Shown here: one piece after another, positions 1-5,261 of the stretch
Layout: each line of letters opens with the position of its first letter
Numbering within the stretch: the stretch's first letter is position 1
Assembly: GCA_003229345.1 (NCBI GenBank)
Contig: QIDN01000107.1
Span: forward strand, 1-5,604
DNA from: Nitrospirota bacterium
GTDB lineage: Bacteria; Nitrospinota; Nitrospinia; Nitrospinales; Nitrospinaceae
Reading direction: 5' to 3'
DNA length: 5,604 nucleotides
Program-made: the position numbers and the translations under genes
The notes under the pieces: model-generated
The model's database searches: none
What the model was told of the DNA's origin: nothing
Seen by the model: only the letters and a program-made list of their open reading frames with translations

Positions 1-423
1 AAGGTTGAAGATGGGATCGCCGTCCACTCCCTCCGCCAGGCGTGTGACGAACCAAATTCCGATTCCGACGAATAGCCAGATGGCGGCAAAACTAATCGCC
101 GGCTCTCGGGTTCGATGGGAAAGATGATGAAGCGCAGTGGCCTCCAAGCCGTAGGCCAGGAATAGCTGGTGGTTGTCCAATAAATAAAACAGCGCTATCG
201 TCAAAAACAGGGTGCCTACCAGAGCATGGAGGGCCACCAACTCGTGAGGTTTTCCCAGCCACCATACAAAAAAAGCTATCAGGAAGAAGATCAAACTCGC
301 CCACAAGACAATACCACCCCATTGGATATCGGTCAGATTCCAAATCACCTTCGACATGTTAAATGAAAAGAGCGCGGAGAAAACCATCTGAAAGGTGAAA
401 GATTGTGGTCCTGAACCAGGCTT
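1..423 (-). CDS. DUF2339 membrane protein, C-terminal part (frame-shifted continuation, runs off left edge)
   Basis: The reverse strand is open from 423 to the window edge (141 codons), one frame away from the N-terminal part at 345-1373. It reads as a polytopic membrane protein. There is a hydrophobic stretch with WGGIVLWASLIFF, another with ELVALHALVGTLFLTIALF, then AYGLEATALHHLSHRT followed by a further hydrophobic helix (AAIWLFVGIGIWFV). Alternating helices with a Tyr-Gly-Leu-Glu-Ala type motif are what DUF2339 proteins show in their long C-terminal halves, and these families are usually well over 500 residues. I read it as the second half of the same gene. A TGA at 424-426 closes this frame just upstream, so the shift must lie between 424 and 347. 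In-frame ATGs at 390-388 and 357-355 could start an independent product, but neither looks like a natural gene start. Function of DUF2339 proteins is unknown. Confidence 0.75.
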
Positions 424-1373
424 TCAAAAACGGTTTTGGGTTGAGGCAGTCCTCCGGCGACGGAGGGTTTCCATTGCCCCTTCTTTTGGACCATGGGAAC
501 CATCCAAAATAAAGTCCAGGCGAATAGGATTCCTGCCTGTACGCTCCAGAAATAAGAAAGTGATTCGGGTTTAAGAGGGGGGAGCTGGTTGACGGCAATC
601 CCCATCACAATCCATCCCCCGATCCAGGAAGACCAATATAATAAACGCCAGGGTCGAAAATAATAAACGGCCATGGATCCGGTGAGGACCACGCAGGTAT
701 AGAGGATCAGTCCGGGAATGTTGCCGGAACCGGTATTTAATATAAATGGAGTTCCCATGCCGCCGATAACGGCAACCAATGCCAAGGGTGGTTCGTTTTG
801 ATATAAGGCCAGGTAATAGGACAGCAGGGTGACCCCTACCATGAACGAAAATGCCAGATAATGAGGAACCAAGTGGTAAAGTTGAAACGCCGCGTACCCG
901 GTGATGTAAAAGGCGGCGATGCCACCCCCCATCAAAACCTGGCTGAGCACTCGCTTGGATTTAGGTAAGCGCATCCCCAACCCGACCAAACTCACTGCCA
1001 GAACCAGCCCGAACGATACCCGGACCAGTGGTGTGACCCAGTCCTGATCGACCGAATACTTGAACAGAAACCCCAAGCCGAGCAGGAGAAGAGTAATCCC
1101 AATTTTGTTTAACCAGAATTCTCCCTGGCTGACCTCTTTCTCTGGGTCCGGCTTCTGAGAATATTCGAACTCATCGTCATCCGGGTCCATGGGTGGAGAA
1201 AGGGGCTGTGGAGTGATAATCGCATAGCCGGGAGGAGAATAGACACCGGGTTGCGGGGTTGGGGTCGGTTTCAATTGATCGTCAATTTGGTTGACCCGGT
1301 TAGCCAGGTCGAACAGCAGAGCTTCAATCTTCTCTATGCGATCATTCTGTTTTTTTTGTTCTTCCTGGTCCAT
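345..1373 (-). CDS. DUF2339 family polytopic membrane protein, N-terminal part (gene broken by frameshift)
   Basis: The 342-residue frame starts at ATG 1373, which has AGGGA nine bases upstream; the frame stays open further 5' but that region lies over the promoter. Residues 1-35 are charged and heptad-like (a likely coiled coil). Residues 36-62 are proline-rich and 63-80 acidic. From residue 85 there is the DUF2339 core: FWLNKIGITLLLLGLGFLFKY, then WVTPLVRVSFGLVLAVSL, the LMGGGIAAFYITGYAAFQLY block and the VAVIGGMGTPFIL block. I see about eight membrane helices (roughly 89-106, 114-134, 144-164, 171-190, 196-212, 219-238, 243-262, 273-295). The last ~18 residues (from about 325) are polar and unlike the family; the coding signal moves to another frame near 400 and continues to the window edge. 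So this is either a pseudogene or an intact gene with a one-base sequence error. Biochemical role unknown. It is transcribed divergently from rlpA. Confidence 0.85.
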   Translation of the reverse strand: MDQEEQKKQNDRIEKIEALLFDLANRVNQIDDQLKPTPTPQPGVYSPPGYAIITPQPLSPPMDPDDDEFEYSQKPDPEKEVSQGEFWLNKIGITLLLLGLGFLFKYSVDQDWVTPLVRVSFGLVLAVSLVGLGMRLPKSKRVLSQVLMGGGIAAFYITGYAAFQLYHLVPHYLAFSFMVGVTLLSYYLALYQNEPPLALVAVIGGMGTPFILNTGSGNIPGLILYTCVVLTGSMAVYYFRPWRLLYWSSWIGGWIVMGIAVNQLPPLKPESLSYFWSVQAGILFAWTLFWMVPMVQKKGQWKPSVAGGLPQPKTVFESLVQDHNLSPFRWFSPRSFHLTCRR

Positions 1374-1407
1374 TGATACCCGTCCCTGTAAAGAGTTCTG
1401 TTTAATT

Positions 1408-1436
1408 AAGTTAAGGTATCCCCAGTGGATTGTCAA
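1408..1436 (-). promoter_or_regulatory. Candidate sigma70 promoter for the DUF2339 gene
   Basis: On the minus strand a perfect -35 hexamer TTGACA (1436-1431) is followed after 17 bases by TAACTT (1413-1408), a weaker -10 that keeps the key TA and final T. Transcription would start near 1401, giving a leader of about 28 nt before ATG 1373. This supports that ATG over upstream in-frame ones. Sequence match only. Confidence 0.5.
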
Positions 1437-1516
1437 TTTGGGCCGACATGGCAGGGAGTTGCTTTAATTGGAGTAATGAGTTCGGCGGGATTTTGGCGGG
1501 GAAGCGGGGATAAAAG

Positions 1517-1545
1517 TTGCTTCTTCGTGGATAGTAGTCTATATT
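1517..1545 (+). promoter_or_regulatory. Candidate sigma70 promoter for rlpA
   Basis: TTGCTT (1517-1522) lies 17 bases before TATATT (1540-1545), a five-of-six -10 match. Predicted start is near 1552, leaving a leader of about 26 nt to ATG 1578. A second, perfect TATAAT sits at 1557-1562 but has no -35-like hexamer at the right distance and would leave only about 9 nt of leader. The TATATT element is therefore preferred. Confidence 0.5.
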
Positions 1546-1577
1546 TTTCAATAAGTTATAATTCTGTGGGATTTCCT

Positions 1578-2252
1578 ATGCGAAAATGGATTCGCTACCA
1601 GACGTATATTTTTATTGGCGTATTTTCCCTGGCGGGGTGTGCCGTGGTCGAGGGAACCTACGATGTGGTAAGTGGAACGGTCAAAGGGGTTTATTACGTT
1701 GCCAGCGGAACGGTCGAAGCTGTATACCACGTCGGCAAGTTTACTTTTAATGTCGTGAAGGCGCCCATCGAATGGTCGCTGATGAATGATGACATTGAGA
1801 CCATCGACGGTCTGCCGGTGAAAGAAGCCATCCGACAGGGACGCGTTAAAAACTCTCCTTATCGAGTGAAGGGCAAAAAGTATTATCCCATGACCGTCGC
1901 CAAGGCTCAGCGGTATAAAGAAACGGGCGTGGCTTCCTGGTATGGCGACGAGACGCTCAGGCAGAAAGACGGTCACATGACCGCCAACGGGGAAGCATTC
2001 AATCCCAACGCGTTGTCGGCGGCTCATAAACATTTACCTCTGCCCACCAACGTGAAAGTCACCAATCTTCAAAACGGCCGCTCGGTGATCGTGAGAGTAA
2101 ACGACCGCGGCCCGTTTCCCAGCGACCACAATCCCGCTTCCGGCCGGCGTATCATCGACCTCAGTTATGCCGCCGCCAAACAACTCGGCTTCCAAGCCCA
2201 AGGTACCGCCCGCGTGAGAGTGGAGACCATCCAACTCGAAGAAGAGGTTTGA
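1578..2252 (+). CDS. rlpA: RlpA-type septal/peptidoglycan lytic transglycosylase lipoprotein
   Basis: This 224-residue lipoprotein belongs to the RlpA family, whose characterised members cleave glycan strands lacking stem peptides during septation. The start at ATG 1578 gives a short basic N-terminus, a hydrophobic segment and the lipobox L18-A19-G20-C21; the frame extends upstream but that part is not signal-like. Residues 24-52 hold a short repeat (SGTVKGVYYVA / SGTVEAVYHVG). Residues 94-122 carry the conserved pre-domain SPYRVKGKKYYPM and GVASWYG. The double-psi barrel follows with TANGE (E139), AAH (H150), LPLPTNVKVTNL, NGRSVIVRVNDRGPF (D176) and RIIDLSYAAA. By family comparison E139, H150 and D176 are the likely catalytic-site residues. 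There is no C-terminal SPOR domain, so septal targeting by denuded glycan binding is not evident. About seven extra residues (181-189) separate DRGPF from RRIIDLS. It is divergent from the DUF2339 gene and convergent with the glycosylase gene. Confidence 0.93.
   Translation: MRKWIRYQTYIFIGVFSLAGCAVVEGTYDVVSGTVKGVYYVASGTVEAVYHVGKFTFNVVKAPIEWSLMNDDIETIDGLPVKEAIRQGRVKNSPYRVKGKKYYPMTVAKAQRYKETGVASWYGDETLRQKDGHMTANGEAFNPNALSAAHKHLPLPTNVKVTNLQNGRSVIVRVNDRGPFPSDHNPASGRRIIDLSYAAAKQLGFQAQGTARVRVETIQLEEEV
1671..1736 (+). repeat. 33-bp imperfect tandem repeat inside rlpA
   Basis: Two adjacent 33-bp units (1671-1703 and 1704-1736) begin AGTGGAACGGTC and AGCGGAACGGTC. They encode the 11-residue units SGTVKGVYYVA and SGTVEAVYHVG just after the lipobox. 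A shorter related stretch (EGTYDVV) precedes them. The units keep reading frame, so they lengthen the linker between the lipid anchor and the catalytic domain. Confidence 0.7.
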
Positions 2253-2267
2253 GGATCCCATCGGATT

Positions 2268-2300
2268 TTAATTTTTCTTGAATGGGATGACCAGGCGCTC
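2268..2300 (-). pseudogene. Relic of a ferredoxin gene 3' end (direct repeat copy 1)
   Basis: On the minus strand this stretch reads ERLVIPFKKN followed by TAA. The intact ferredoxin gene at 3014-3337 ends ERLVIQFKKK followed by TAG. The two 33-nt stretches match at 28 of 33 positions, including 13 identical bases in a row (plus strand GGATGACCAGGCG at 2285-2297 and 3031-3043). The similarity stops sharply at 2300/3046 and at 2268/3014. The stretch has no start codon or ribosome binding site and lies between the end of rlpA and the end of the glycosylase gene. I read it as the leftover 3' end of a ferredoxin gene copy, or as one boundary of an inserted segment. Confidence 0.65.
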
Positions 2301-2307
2301 TTCTCGT

Positions 2308-2892
2308 TTAAATTAATTTTTGTACGCTGGATTTTAAAGTAGGCAAAACATCTTTCTCAAACCAGACATTCTTATGCAACCAAATATTATTGCGTGGACT
2401 GGGATGCGGCAGTGGCAATAATCCCTTCTTCCAGTATTCCCTCCAGGATTTTACCGTTTCGGTTAAGTTCTTTTTCTGTTTATTCCCTAGATGGTACTTA
2501 TGAGCATATTGTCCAATAACAAGGGTGAGCTCGATCTTTGGCAGGGTTTTCAAAAGCTGCTCACGCCACGCTTCTGCACATTCAGGCCGGGGCGGCAGGT
2601 CCCCCGACTTCCCAGTGCCCGGATAACAAAACCCCATAGGCAAAATGGCGATTTTTGAGCCATCATAGAACATGCTTTTATCAATCCCCATCCAATCCCT
2701 CAGTCGATCCCCACTGGCATCATTAAACGGAATTCCCGTCTCGTGCACTTTGCGCCCAGGAGCCTGCCCTGCAACAAGGATTCTGGCTTGAGAATTAGCC
2801 TGAAGAACGGGTCTCGGACCTAAAGGAAGATGGTCTTCGCATAATCTGCAATCATTGATTTCAATCAGAAGATGTTTGAGCTCTCTGGTCAT
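2308..2892 (-). CDS. Uracil-DNA glycosylase superfamily protein with predicted [4Fe-4S] cluster
   Basis: This 194-residue protein belongs to the uracil-DNA glycosylase superfamily (base excision of uracil from DNA). Motif 1 is GQAPG at 42-46, followed by E51 and a pocket-type GIPFND (54-58, with F56). The second motif is PLPHPSPRN around H163. Cysteines C15-X2-C18, C89 and C105 have the spacing of the 4Fe-4S-binding family 4 enzymes. The C89 region reads MGFCYPGTGKSGDLPPRPEC, matching the cysteine-Pro-rich segment of that group. The motifs differ from classical family 4 (GEAPG, HPA): Q43 resembles the GQDP of family 1, and HPSPR resembles its HPSP loop. It therefore belongs to a distinct, poorly studied branch, and activity is inferred rather than certain. 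Start ATG 2892 has GGGA ten bases upstream. G+C by hand count is about 47% over 2341-2880, against about 59% over 3061-3300 in the ferredoxin gene. It is convergent with rlpA (55 bp apart). Confidence 0.88.
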   Translation of the reverse strand: MTRELKHLLIEINDCRLCEDHLPLGPRPVLQANSQARILVAGQAPGRKVHETGIPFNDASGDRLRDWMGIDKSMFYDGSKIAILPMGFCYPGTGKSGDLPPRPECAEAWREQLLKTLPKIELTLVIGQYAHKYHLGNKQKKNLTETVKSWREYWKKGLLPLPHPSPRNNIWLHKNVWFEKDVLPTLKSSVQKLI

Positions 2893-3023
2893 AAGGATTT
2901 ATTCCCAATCCATTTGTCGAGGCCGATGCTTTCTTTATTACGAATAGATCGCATAACTTGGTTCATCTTATAGCAGGAGTGAGTTCCATGTTTTTTACTC
3001 TCATGGGGACTAACTACTTTTTC
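2889..3023 (-). other. Open frame ending in ATGA overlap with the glycosylase start (possible truncated upstream gene)
   Basis: On the minus strand a 44-codon frame, bounded upstream by TAA within the ferredoxin 3' end, runs to a TGA whose first two bases are inside the glycosylase ATG (ATGA). It reads through HGTHSCYKMNQVMRSIRN and ends DKWIGNKSL. There is no convincing start or ribosome binding site; MNQVM is the nearest ATG cluster. The overlap is typical of a genuine upstream partner in an operon, so this may be the C-terminal remnant of a gene that accompanied the glycosylase gene before relocation. By length alone, an open stretch this short could be chance. Confidence 0.25.
2967..2975 (-). 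promoter_or_regulatory. Candidate extended -10 promoter for the glycosylase gene
   Basis: The minus strand holds TGCTATAAG (2975-2967), an extended -10 (TGn plus a five-of-six match to TATAAT). It has no recognisable -35, which extended -10 promoters can lack. The start would be near 2960, about 67 nt before ATG 2892, allowing expression independent of the cysteine cluster upstream. Confidence 0.35.
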
Positions 3024-3046
3024 TTAAATTGGATGACCAGGCGTTC
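3014..3046 (-). repeat. Direct repeat copy 2 (3' end of the intact ferredoxin gene)
   Basis: This is the intact partner of the relic at 2268-2300: same orientation, 746 bp apart, 28 of 33 positions identical. The segment between the copies contains only the glycosylase gene and its leader. Confidence 0.65.
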
Positions 3047-3337
3047 GACGACGCGGTCGTTTTGGATGTGCTCGGTGAGGATTTCCTCCATGTCTTCTTT
3101 GGTTTTGGGCGAGTACCAGACGTCGTCGGGGTAGACGACCATCGTCGGGCCGTGCGCGCAGGCATCGAGGCATCCGGCTTTGTTGATGCGCACCTTGCCC
3201 TTGAGTCCGCAGTCGTGGACGCGTCGTTTCAGGTAGTCCAGAAGGTCGGGTGAACCGCGTGAGGCACAGCATCCGCGAGGATCGTCTTCTTTGCGTTGGT
3301 TGTTGCAGATGAAGATATGCTTCTGCAAGCGGCCCAT
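3014..3337 (-). CDS. Thioredoxin-fold (Shethna-type) [2Fe-2S] ferredoxin
   Basis: The 107-residue protein opens with the family's typical beta strand and first ligand, HIFICNNQR (C11), then DPRGCCASRGS (C23/C24). It continues with VRINKAGCLDAC (C56, C60) and HGPTMVVYPDDVWY. The spacing C11-X11/12-C-X31/32-C56-X3-C60 is that of the thioredoxin-like [2Fe-2S] ferredoxins, which carry one electron in the cytoplasm. Two adjacent cysteines, C23 and C24, both fit the second ligand position; C43 is an extra, non-ligand cysteine. The C-terminus, PKTKEDMEEILTEHI then VVERLVIQF, is standard for the family. Start ATG 3337 has only AGG five bases upstream. The gene follows the CysM-like gene by 30 bp on the same strand, so the two are probably co-transcribed. 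This places a redox protein next to cysteine synthesis, but the partner enzyme is unknown. Confidence 0.9.
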   Translation of the reverse strand: MGRLQKHIFICNNQRKEDDPRGCCASRGSPDLLDYLKRRVHDCGLKGKVRINKAGCLDACAHGPTMVVYPDDVWYSPKTKEDMEEILTEHIQNDRVVERLVIQFKKK

Positions 3338-3367
3338 GAAAACCTGTTCGCAAAAGGGTGCGGGTGG

Positions 3368-4366
3368 TCAGTTGTCCGCCTTCGGCAGGGCGGTTGGGGA
3401 TTGGGATTCGTAAAATTCCTTAAATTTACTGAAGTTGATATAGGTGGTGTCGCAACTGTCGGGAAACACGGTAACGATAATCCCCTTTTCGACTTTTTCC
3501 GCCAACTCCATCGCGGCCACCACGGCGGCAGCGGAAGAGTGGCCGACCAGGATGCCTTCTTCTTTTTCCAGGGTTTCGAACATGCTATACGCATCCTCGG
3601 TGACCACACTGATTTTTCCGTCGAGAATCGATTCGTCATAAATCCCTGGCACGATGGACGAACCCATGTGCTTGAGGCCTTCAAGGCCGTGCAGTTCCTC
3701 CGCCGGTTCCATGGCGTAACATTTTATTTTGGAATTCAACTCCCGGAACCTGCGGGTGCAGCCCATGATGGTGCCGCCGGTGCCGATGCCCGCGCAGAAA
3801 TGGGTGATCTCGCCGTTCGTCTGTTTCCAGATTTCCTCGGCGGTATGCAGGTAATGGGCGCGCCAATTGGAATCGTTGTTGTACTGGTCCGGCATGAAAT
3901 ATTTATCCGGATCCTTTTCATAAATTTCCTTTGCCAGGATGATGGCGCCGTCGGAGCCCTCGAATGGACTGGAGGTGACAATCTCCGCGCCGTAAAAATC
4001 CGCCATCACGCCTTTGCGTTCTTTGACGACGTTGGCGGGCATGACCAGCTTGACCCGGTAACCTTTAATTTTTCCGATCAGGGCGTAGGCGATGCCGGTG
4101 TTGCCGGAGGTGGAATCGAGGAGGATCTTATCTTTGGTGAGTTTCCCGGAAGCTTCGCCGTCTTCGATCATTTGCAGGGCAGGACGCGATTTGACGGAAC
4201 CCCCCGCGTTGCGCCATTCCGCTTTGGCGTAGATCTCAACGTTGGGATACCGCTTGCTGATGTTTGCAAGGTGGATCAAGGGGGTATTGCCGATTTTTTT
4301 CAAAATCGATTGATCCACAATCACCGGGCAGGCCGGCGCAAGACTGTTTTGATTGATGTGACCCAT
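3368..4366 (-). CDS. cysM: CysM-like PLP-dependent cysteine synthase (fold type II)
   Basis: This 332-residue protein belongs to the O-acetylserine sulfhydrylase / CysM / CBS family. GNTPL is at 26-30. The PLP lysine is K59 in NAGGSVKSR. The substrate loop is STSGNTG (85-91), MPDQYNN lies at 158-164, the phosphate-binding loop is GIGTGGT (193-199), and GHSSAA (275-280) supplies the serine facing the pyridine nitrogen. It would replace the acetyl or phosphate group of an activated serine with sulfur. The nearby sulfur carrier and E1-like genes suggest a thiocarboxylate donor as in mycobacterial CysM, though free sulfide is also possible. Departures from the family: NAGGSVKSR for NPGGSVKDR, GHSSAA for GHSSGA, and PDSCDTTYI near the end where PDRGDRY is usual. 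ATG 4366 is the first possible start, since an in-frame TAA lies just upstream; its ribosome binding site is weak. The gap of 91 bp to the E1-like gene contains a possible promoter. Confidence 0.9.
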   Translation of the reverse strand: MGHINQNSLAPACPVIVDQSILKKIGNTPLIHLANISKRYPNVEIYAKAEWRNAGGSVKSRPALQMIEDGEASGKLTKDKILLDSTSGNTGIAYALIGKIKGYRVKLVMPANVVKERKGVMADFYGAEIVTSSPFEGSDGAIILAKEIYEKDPDKYFMPDQYNNDSNWRAHYLHTAEEIWKQTNGEITHFCAGIGTGGTIMGCTRRFRELNSKIKCYAMEPAEELHGLEGLKHMGSSIVPGIYDESILDGKISVVTEDAYSMFETLEKEEGILVGHSSAAAVVAAMELAEKVEKGIIVTVFPDSCDTTYINFSKFKEFYESQSPTALPKADN

Positions 4367-4430
4367 ATCAGCTTAAGACATTTCCCCGTAGTGCCAAAAT
4401 GCATTCAAGGGATTCGTCGTTGGTCTTGTA

Positions 4431-4461
4431 ATTATAGACGAATGTGGAAACGGTTAATCAA
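4431..4461 (-). promoter_or_regulatory. Candidate internal promoter upstream of the CysM-like gene
   Basis: The minus strand carries an exact TATAAT (4436-4431). TTGATT (4461-4456) lies 19 bases upstream, which is wider than ideal, and overlaps the stop of the E1-like gene. Transcription would begin near 4424, leaving a leader of about 58 nt. It could uncouple the CysM-like and ferredoxin genes from the carrier and activating genes. Confidence 0.4.
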
Positions 4462-5261
4462 GCCGTTCCGCAAAACTCTTCGTAATCAATTAACTCTTTG
4501 ATGGTCGGGTTATCCCCGCATACCGGGCAATTGACATCCCGCTTGAGTTTCAATTTTCGGAATTCTGTATTCAGCGCGTCGTAGATGAGCAGTTTGCCTG
4601 CCAACGATTCGCCGATACCCAGGATCAGTTTCAGCGTTTCCACCGCCTGAATGTTGCCGATGATTCCCGCCAACACGCCGAGTACGCCGCCTTCCTGACA
4701 ATTCGGTACTAATCCCGGCGGCGGCGGTTCCGGATACAAACAGCGGTAACACGGGCCGTTCTTCGGATCGAATACCGTGGCCTGCCCTTCGAACCGGAAA
4801 ATACTGCCGTGAATATTGACCTTGTTCATCATTACGCAGGCGTCATTGATCAGAAATCGGGTCGCGAAATTATCCGAACCGTCGACGATATAGTCGTACC
4901 CTTCGAACAACTTCTTAATATTTTGCGAGCTGATCCGCTCGTTGTAGGTGGTGACATTGACGTCCGGGTTCAGCGCGGCGATGGTCTTCTTGGCCGACTC
5001 GGTTTTGAGCATTCCAATCCGTTCGGTGGAGTGGATGATCTGCCTCTGCAGGTTGCTGAGGTCAACCGTGTCGAAATCGACAATGCCGAGGTGACCGATT
5101 CCAGCGGCGGCGAGATAATATGCCGCAGGCGAACCCAGACCGCCGGCACCGATCATCAGTACGTGCGCGTCCAGCATTTTGCGCTGGCCCACCCCGCCCA
5201 CTTCCGGCAGGATGATGTGGCGGCTGTAGCGTTCAATCTGCTCGTCGGTAAAATCGGTCAT
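4458..5261 (-). CDS. moeB: MoeB/ThiF-family E1-like sulfur-carrier adenylyltransferase
   Basis: The 267-residue protein is a typical MoeB/ThiF/HesA enzyme. The start RYSRHIILPEVGG is characteristic. The nucleotide loop GAGGLGSP is at 38-45, VDFDTVDLSNLQRQ at 61-74, K86 follows, and VDGSDNFATR is at 126-135. Zinc cysteines are C171/C174 (CYRC) and C245/C248 (CPVC). C188 (in NCQEGGVLG) matches the cysteine of MoeB/ThiF that can form sulfur or acyl intermediates. It would adenylate the C-terminal glycine of the carrier encoded just upstream, priming it for conversion to a thiocarboxylate. Length is like E. coli MoeB; there is no C-terminal rhodanese domain as in MoeZ/Uba4, so sulfur must come from another protein. 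ATG 5261 overlaps the carrier gene's TAA by one base (TAATG), with GGTGGAG seven bases upstream, so translation is probably coupled. The cysteine context argues for a CysO-activating role, though one enzyme may also serve molybdopterin or thiamine carriers. Confidence 0.92.
   Translation of the reverse strand: MTDFTDEQIERYSRHIILPEVGGVGQRKMLDAHVLMIGAGGLGSPAAYYLAAAGIGHLGIVDFDTVDLSNLQRQIIHSTERIGMLKTESAKKTIAALNPDVNVTTYNERISSQNIKKLFEGYDYIVDGSDNFATRFLINDACVMMNKVNIHGSIFRFEGQATVFDPKNGPCYRCLYPEPPPPGLVPNCQEGGVLGVLAGIIGNIQAVETLKLILGIGESLAGKLLIYDALNTEFRKLKLKRDVNCPVCGDNPTIKELIDYEEFCGTA

Noticed and set aside
359..598. Third-frame minus-strand open stretch inside the DUF2339 gene
   Set aside because: It overlaps the coding frame, with no membrane-helix pattern or family resemblance; it is a shadow.
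1425..1577. Extending rlpA upstream to the ATG at 1425
   Set aside because: This would put 51 non-signal-like residues before the lipobox and run through the promoter region; ATG 1578 gives a clean lipoprotein signal.
2255..2288. Inverted repeat ATCCCAT...ATGGGAT between rlpA and the glycosylase gene as a terminator
   Set aside because: The stem is only 7 bp with a 20-base loop and no T-run directly after it; one arm belongs to the ferredoxin-end relic, which explains the sequence better.
2988..3137. Plus-strand ATG with a very good ribosome binding site (AGCAGGAG, 8 bases away) opening about 49 codons
   Set aside because: Most of it is antisense to the ferredoxin gene and the peptide looks like random translation; only the ribosome binding site is attractive.
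4329..4412. Short minus-strand frame starting ATG 4402 (MHFGTTGKCLKLIWV...) as a leader peptide for the CysM-like gene
   Set aside because: It has no ribosome binding site and only a single cysteine codon; it overlaps the start of the real gene and is most likely chance.
4451..4468. Hairpin around the stop of the MoeB-like gene (GGAACGG with CCGTTTCC) as a terminator
   Set aside because: The stem is bulged and not followed by a U-run, so termination is not supported; the downstream genes may still be read through.
3296..4501. Long plus-strand open frame (about 400 codons) opposite the CysM-like gene
   Set aside because: It lies antisense to a strongly conserved PLP enzyme. Its composition (many His, Phe, Val, Asp) is typical of a reverse-complement shadow, and no family is recognisable.
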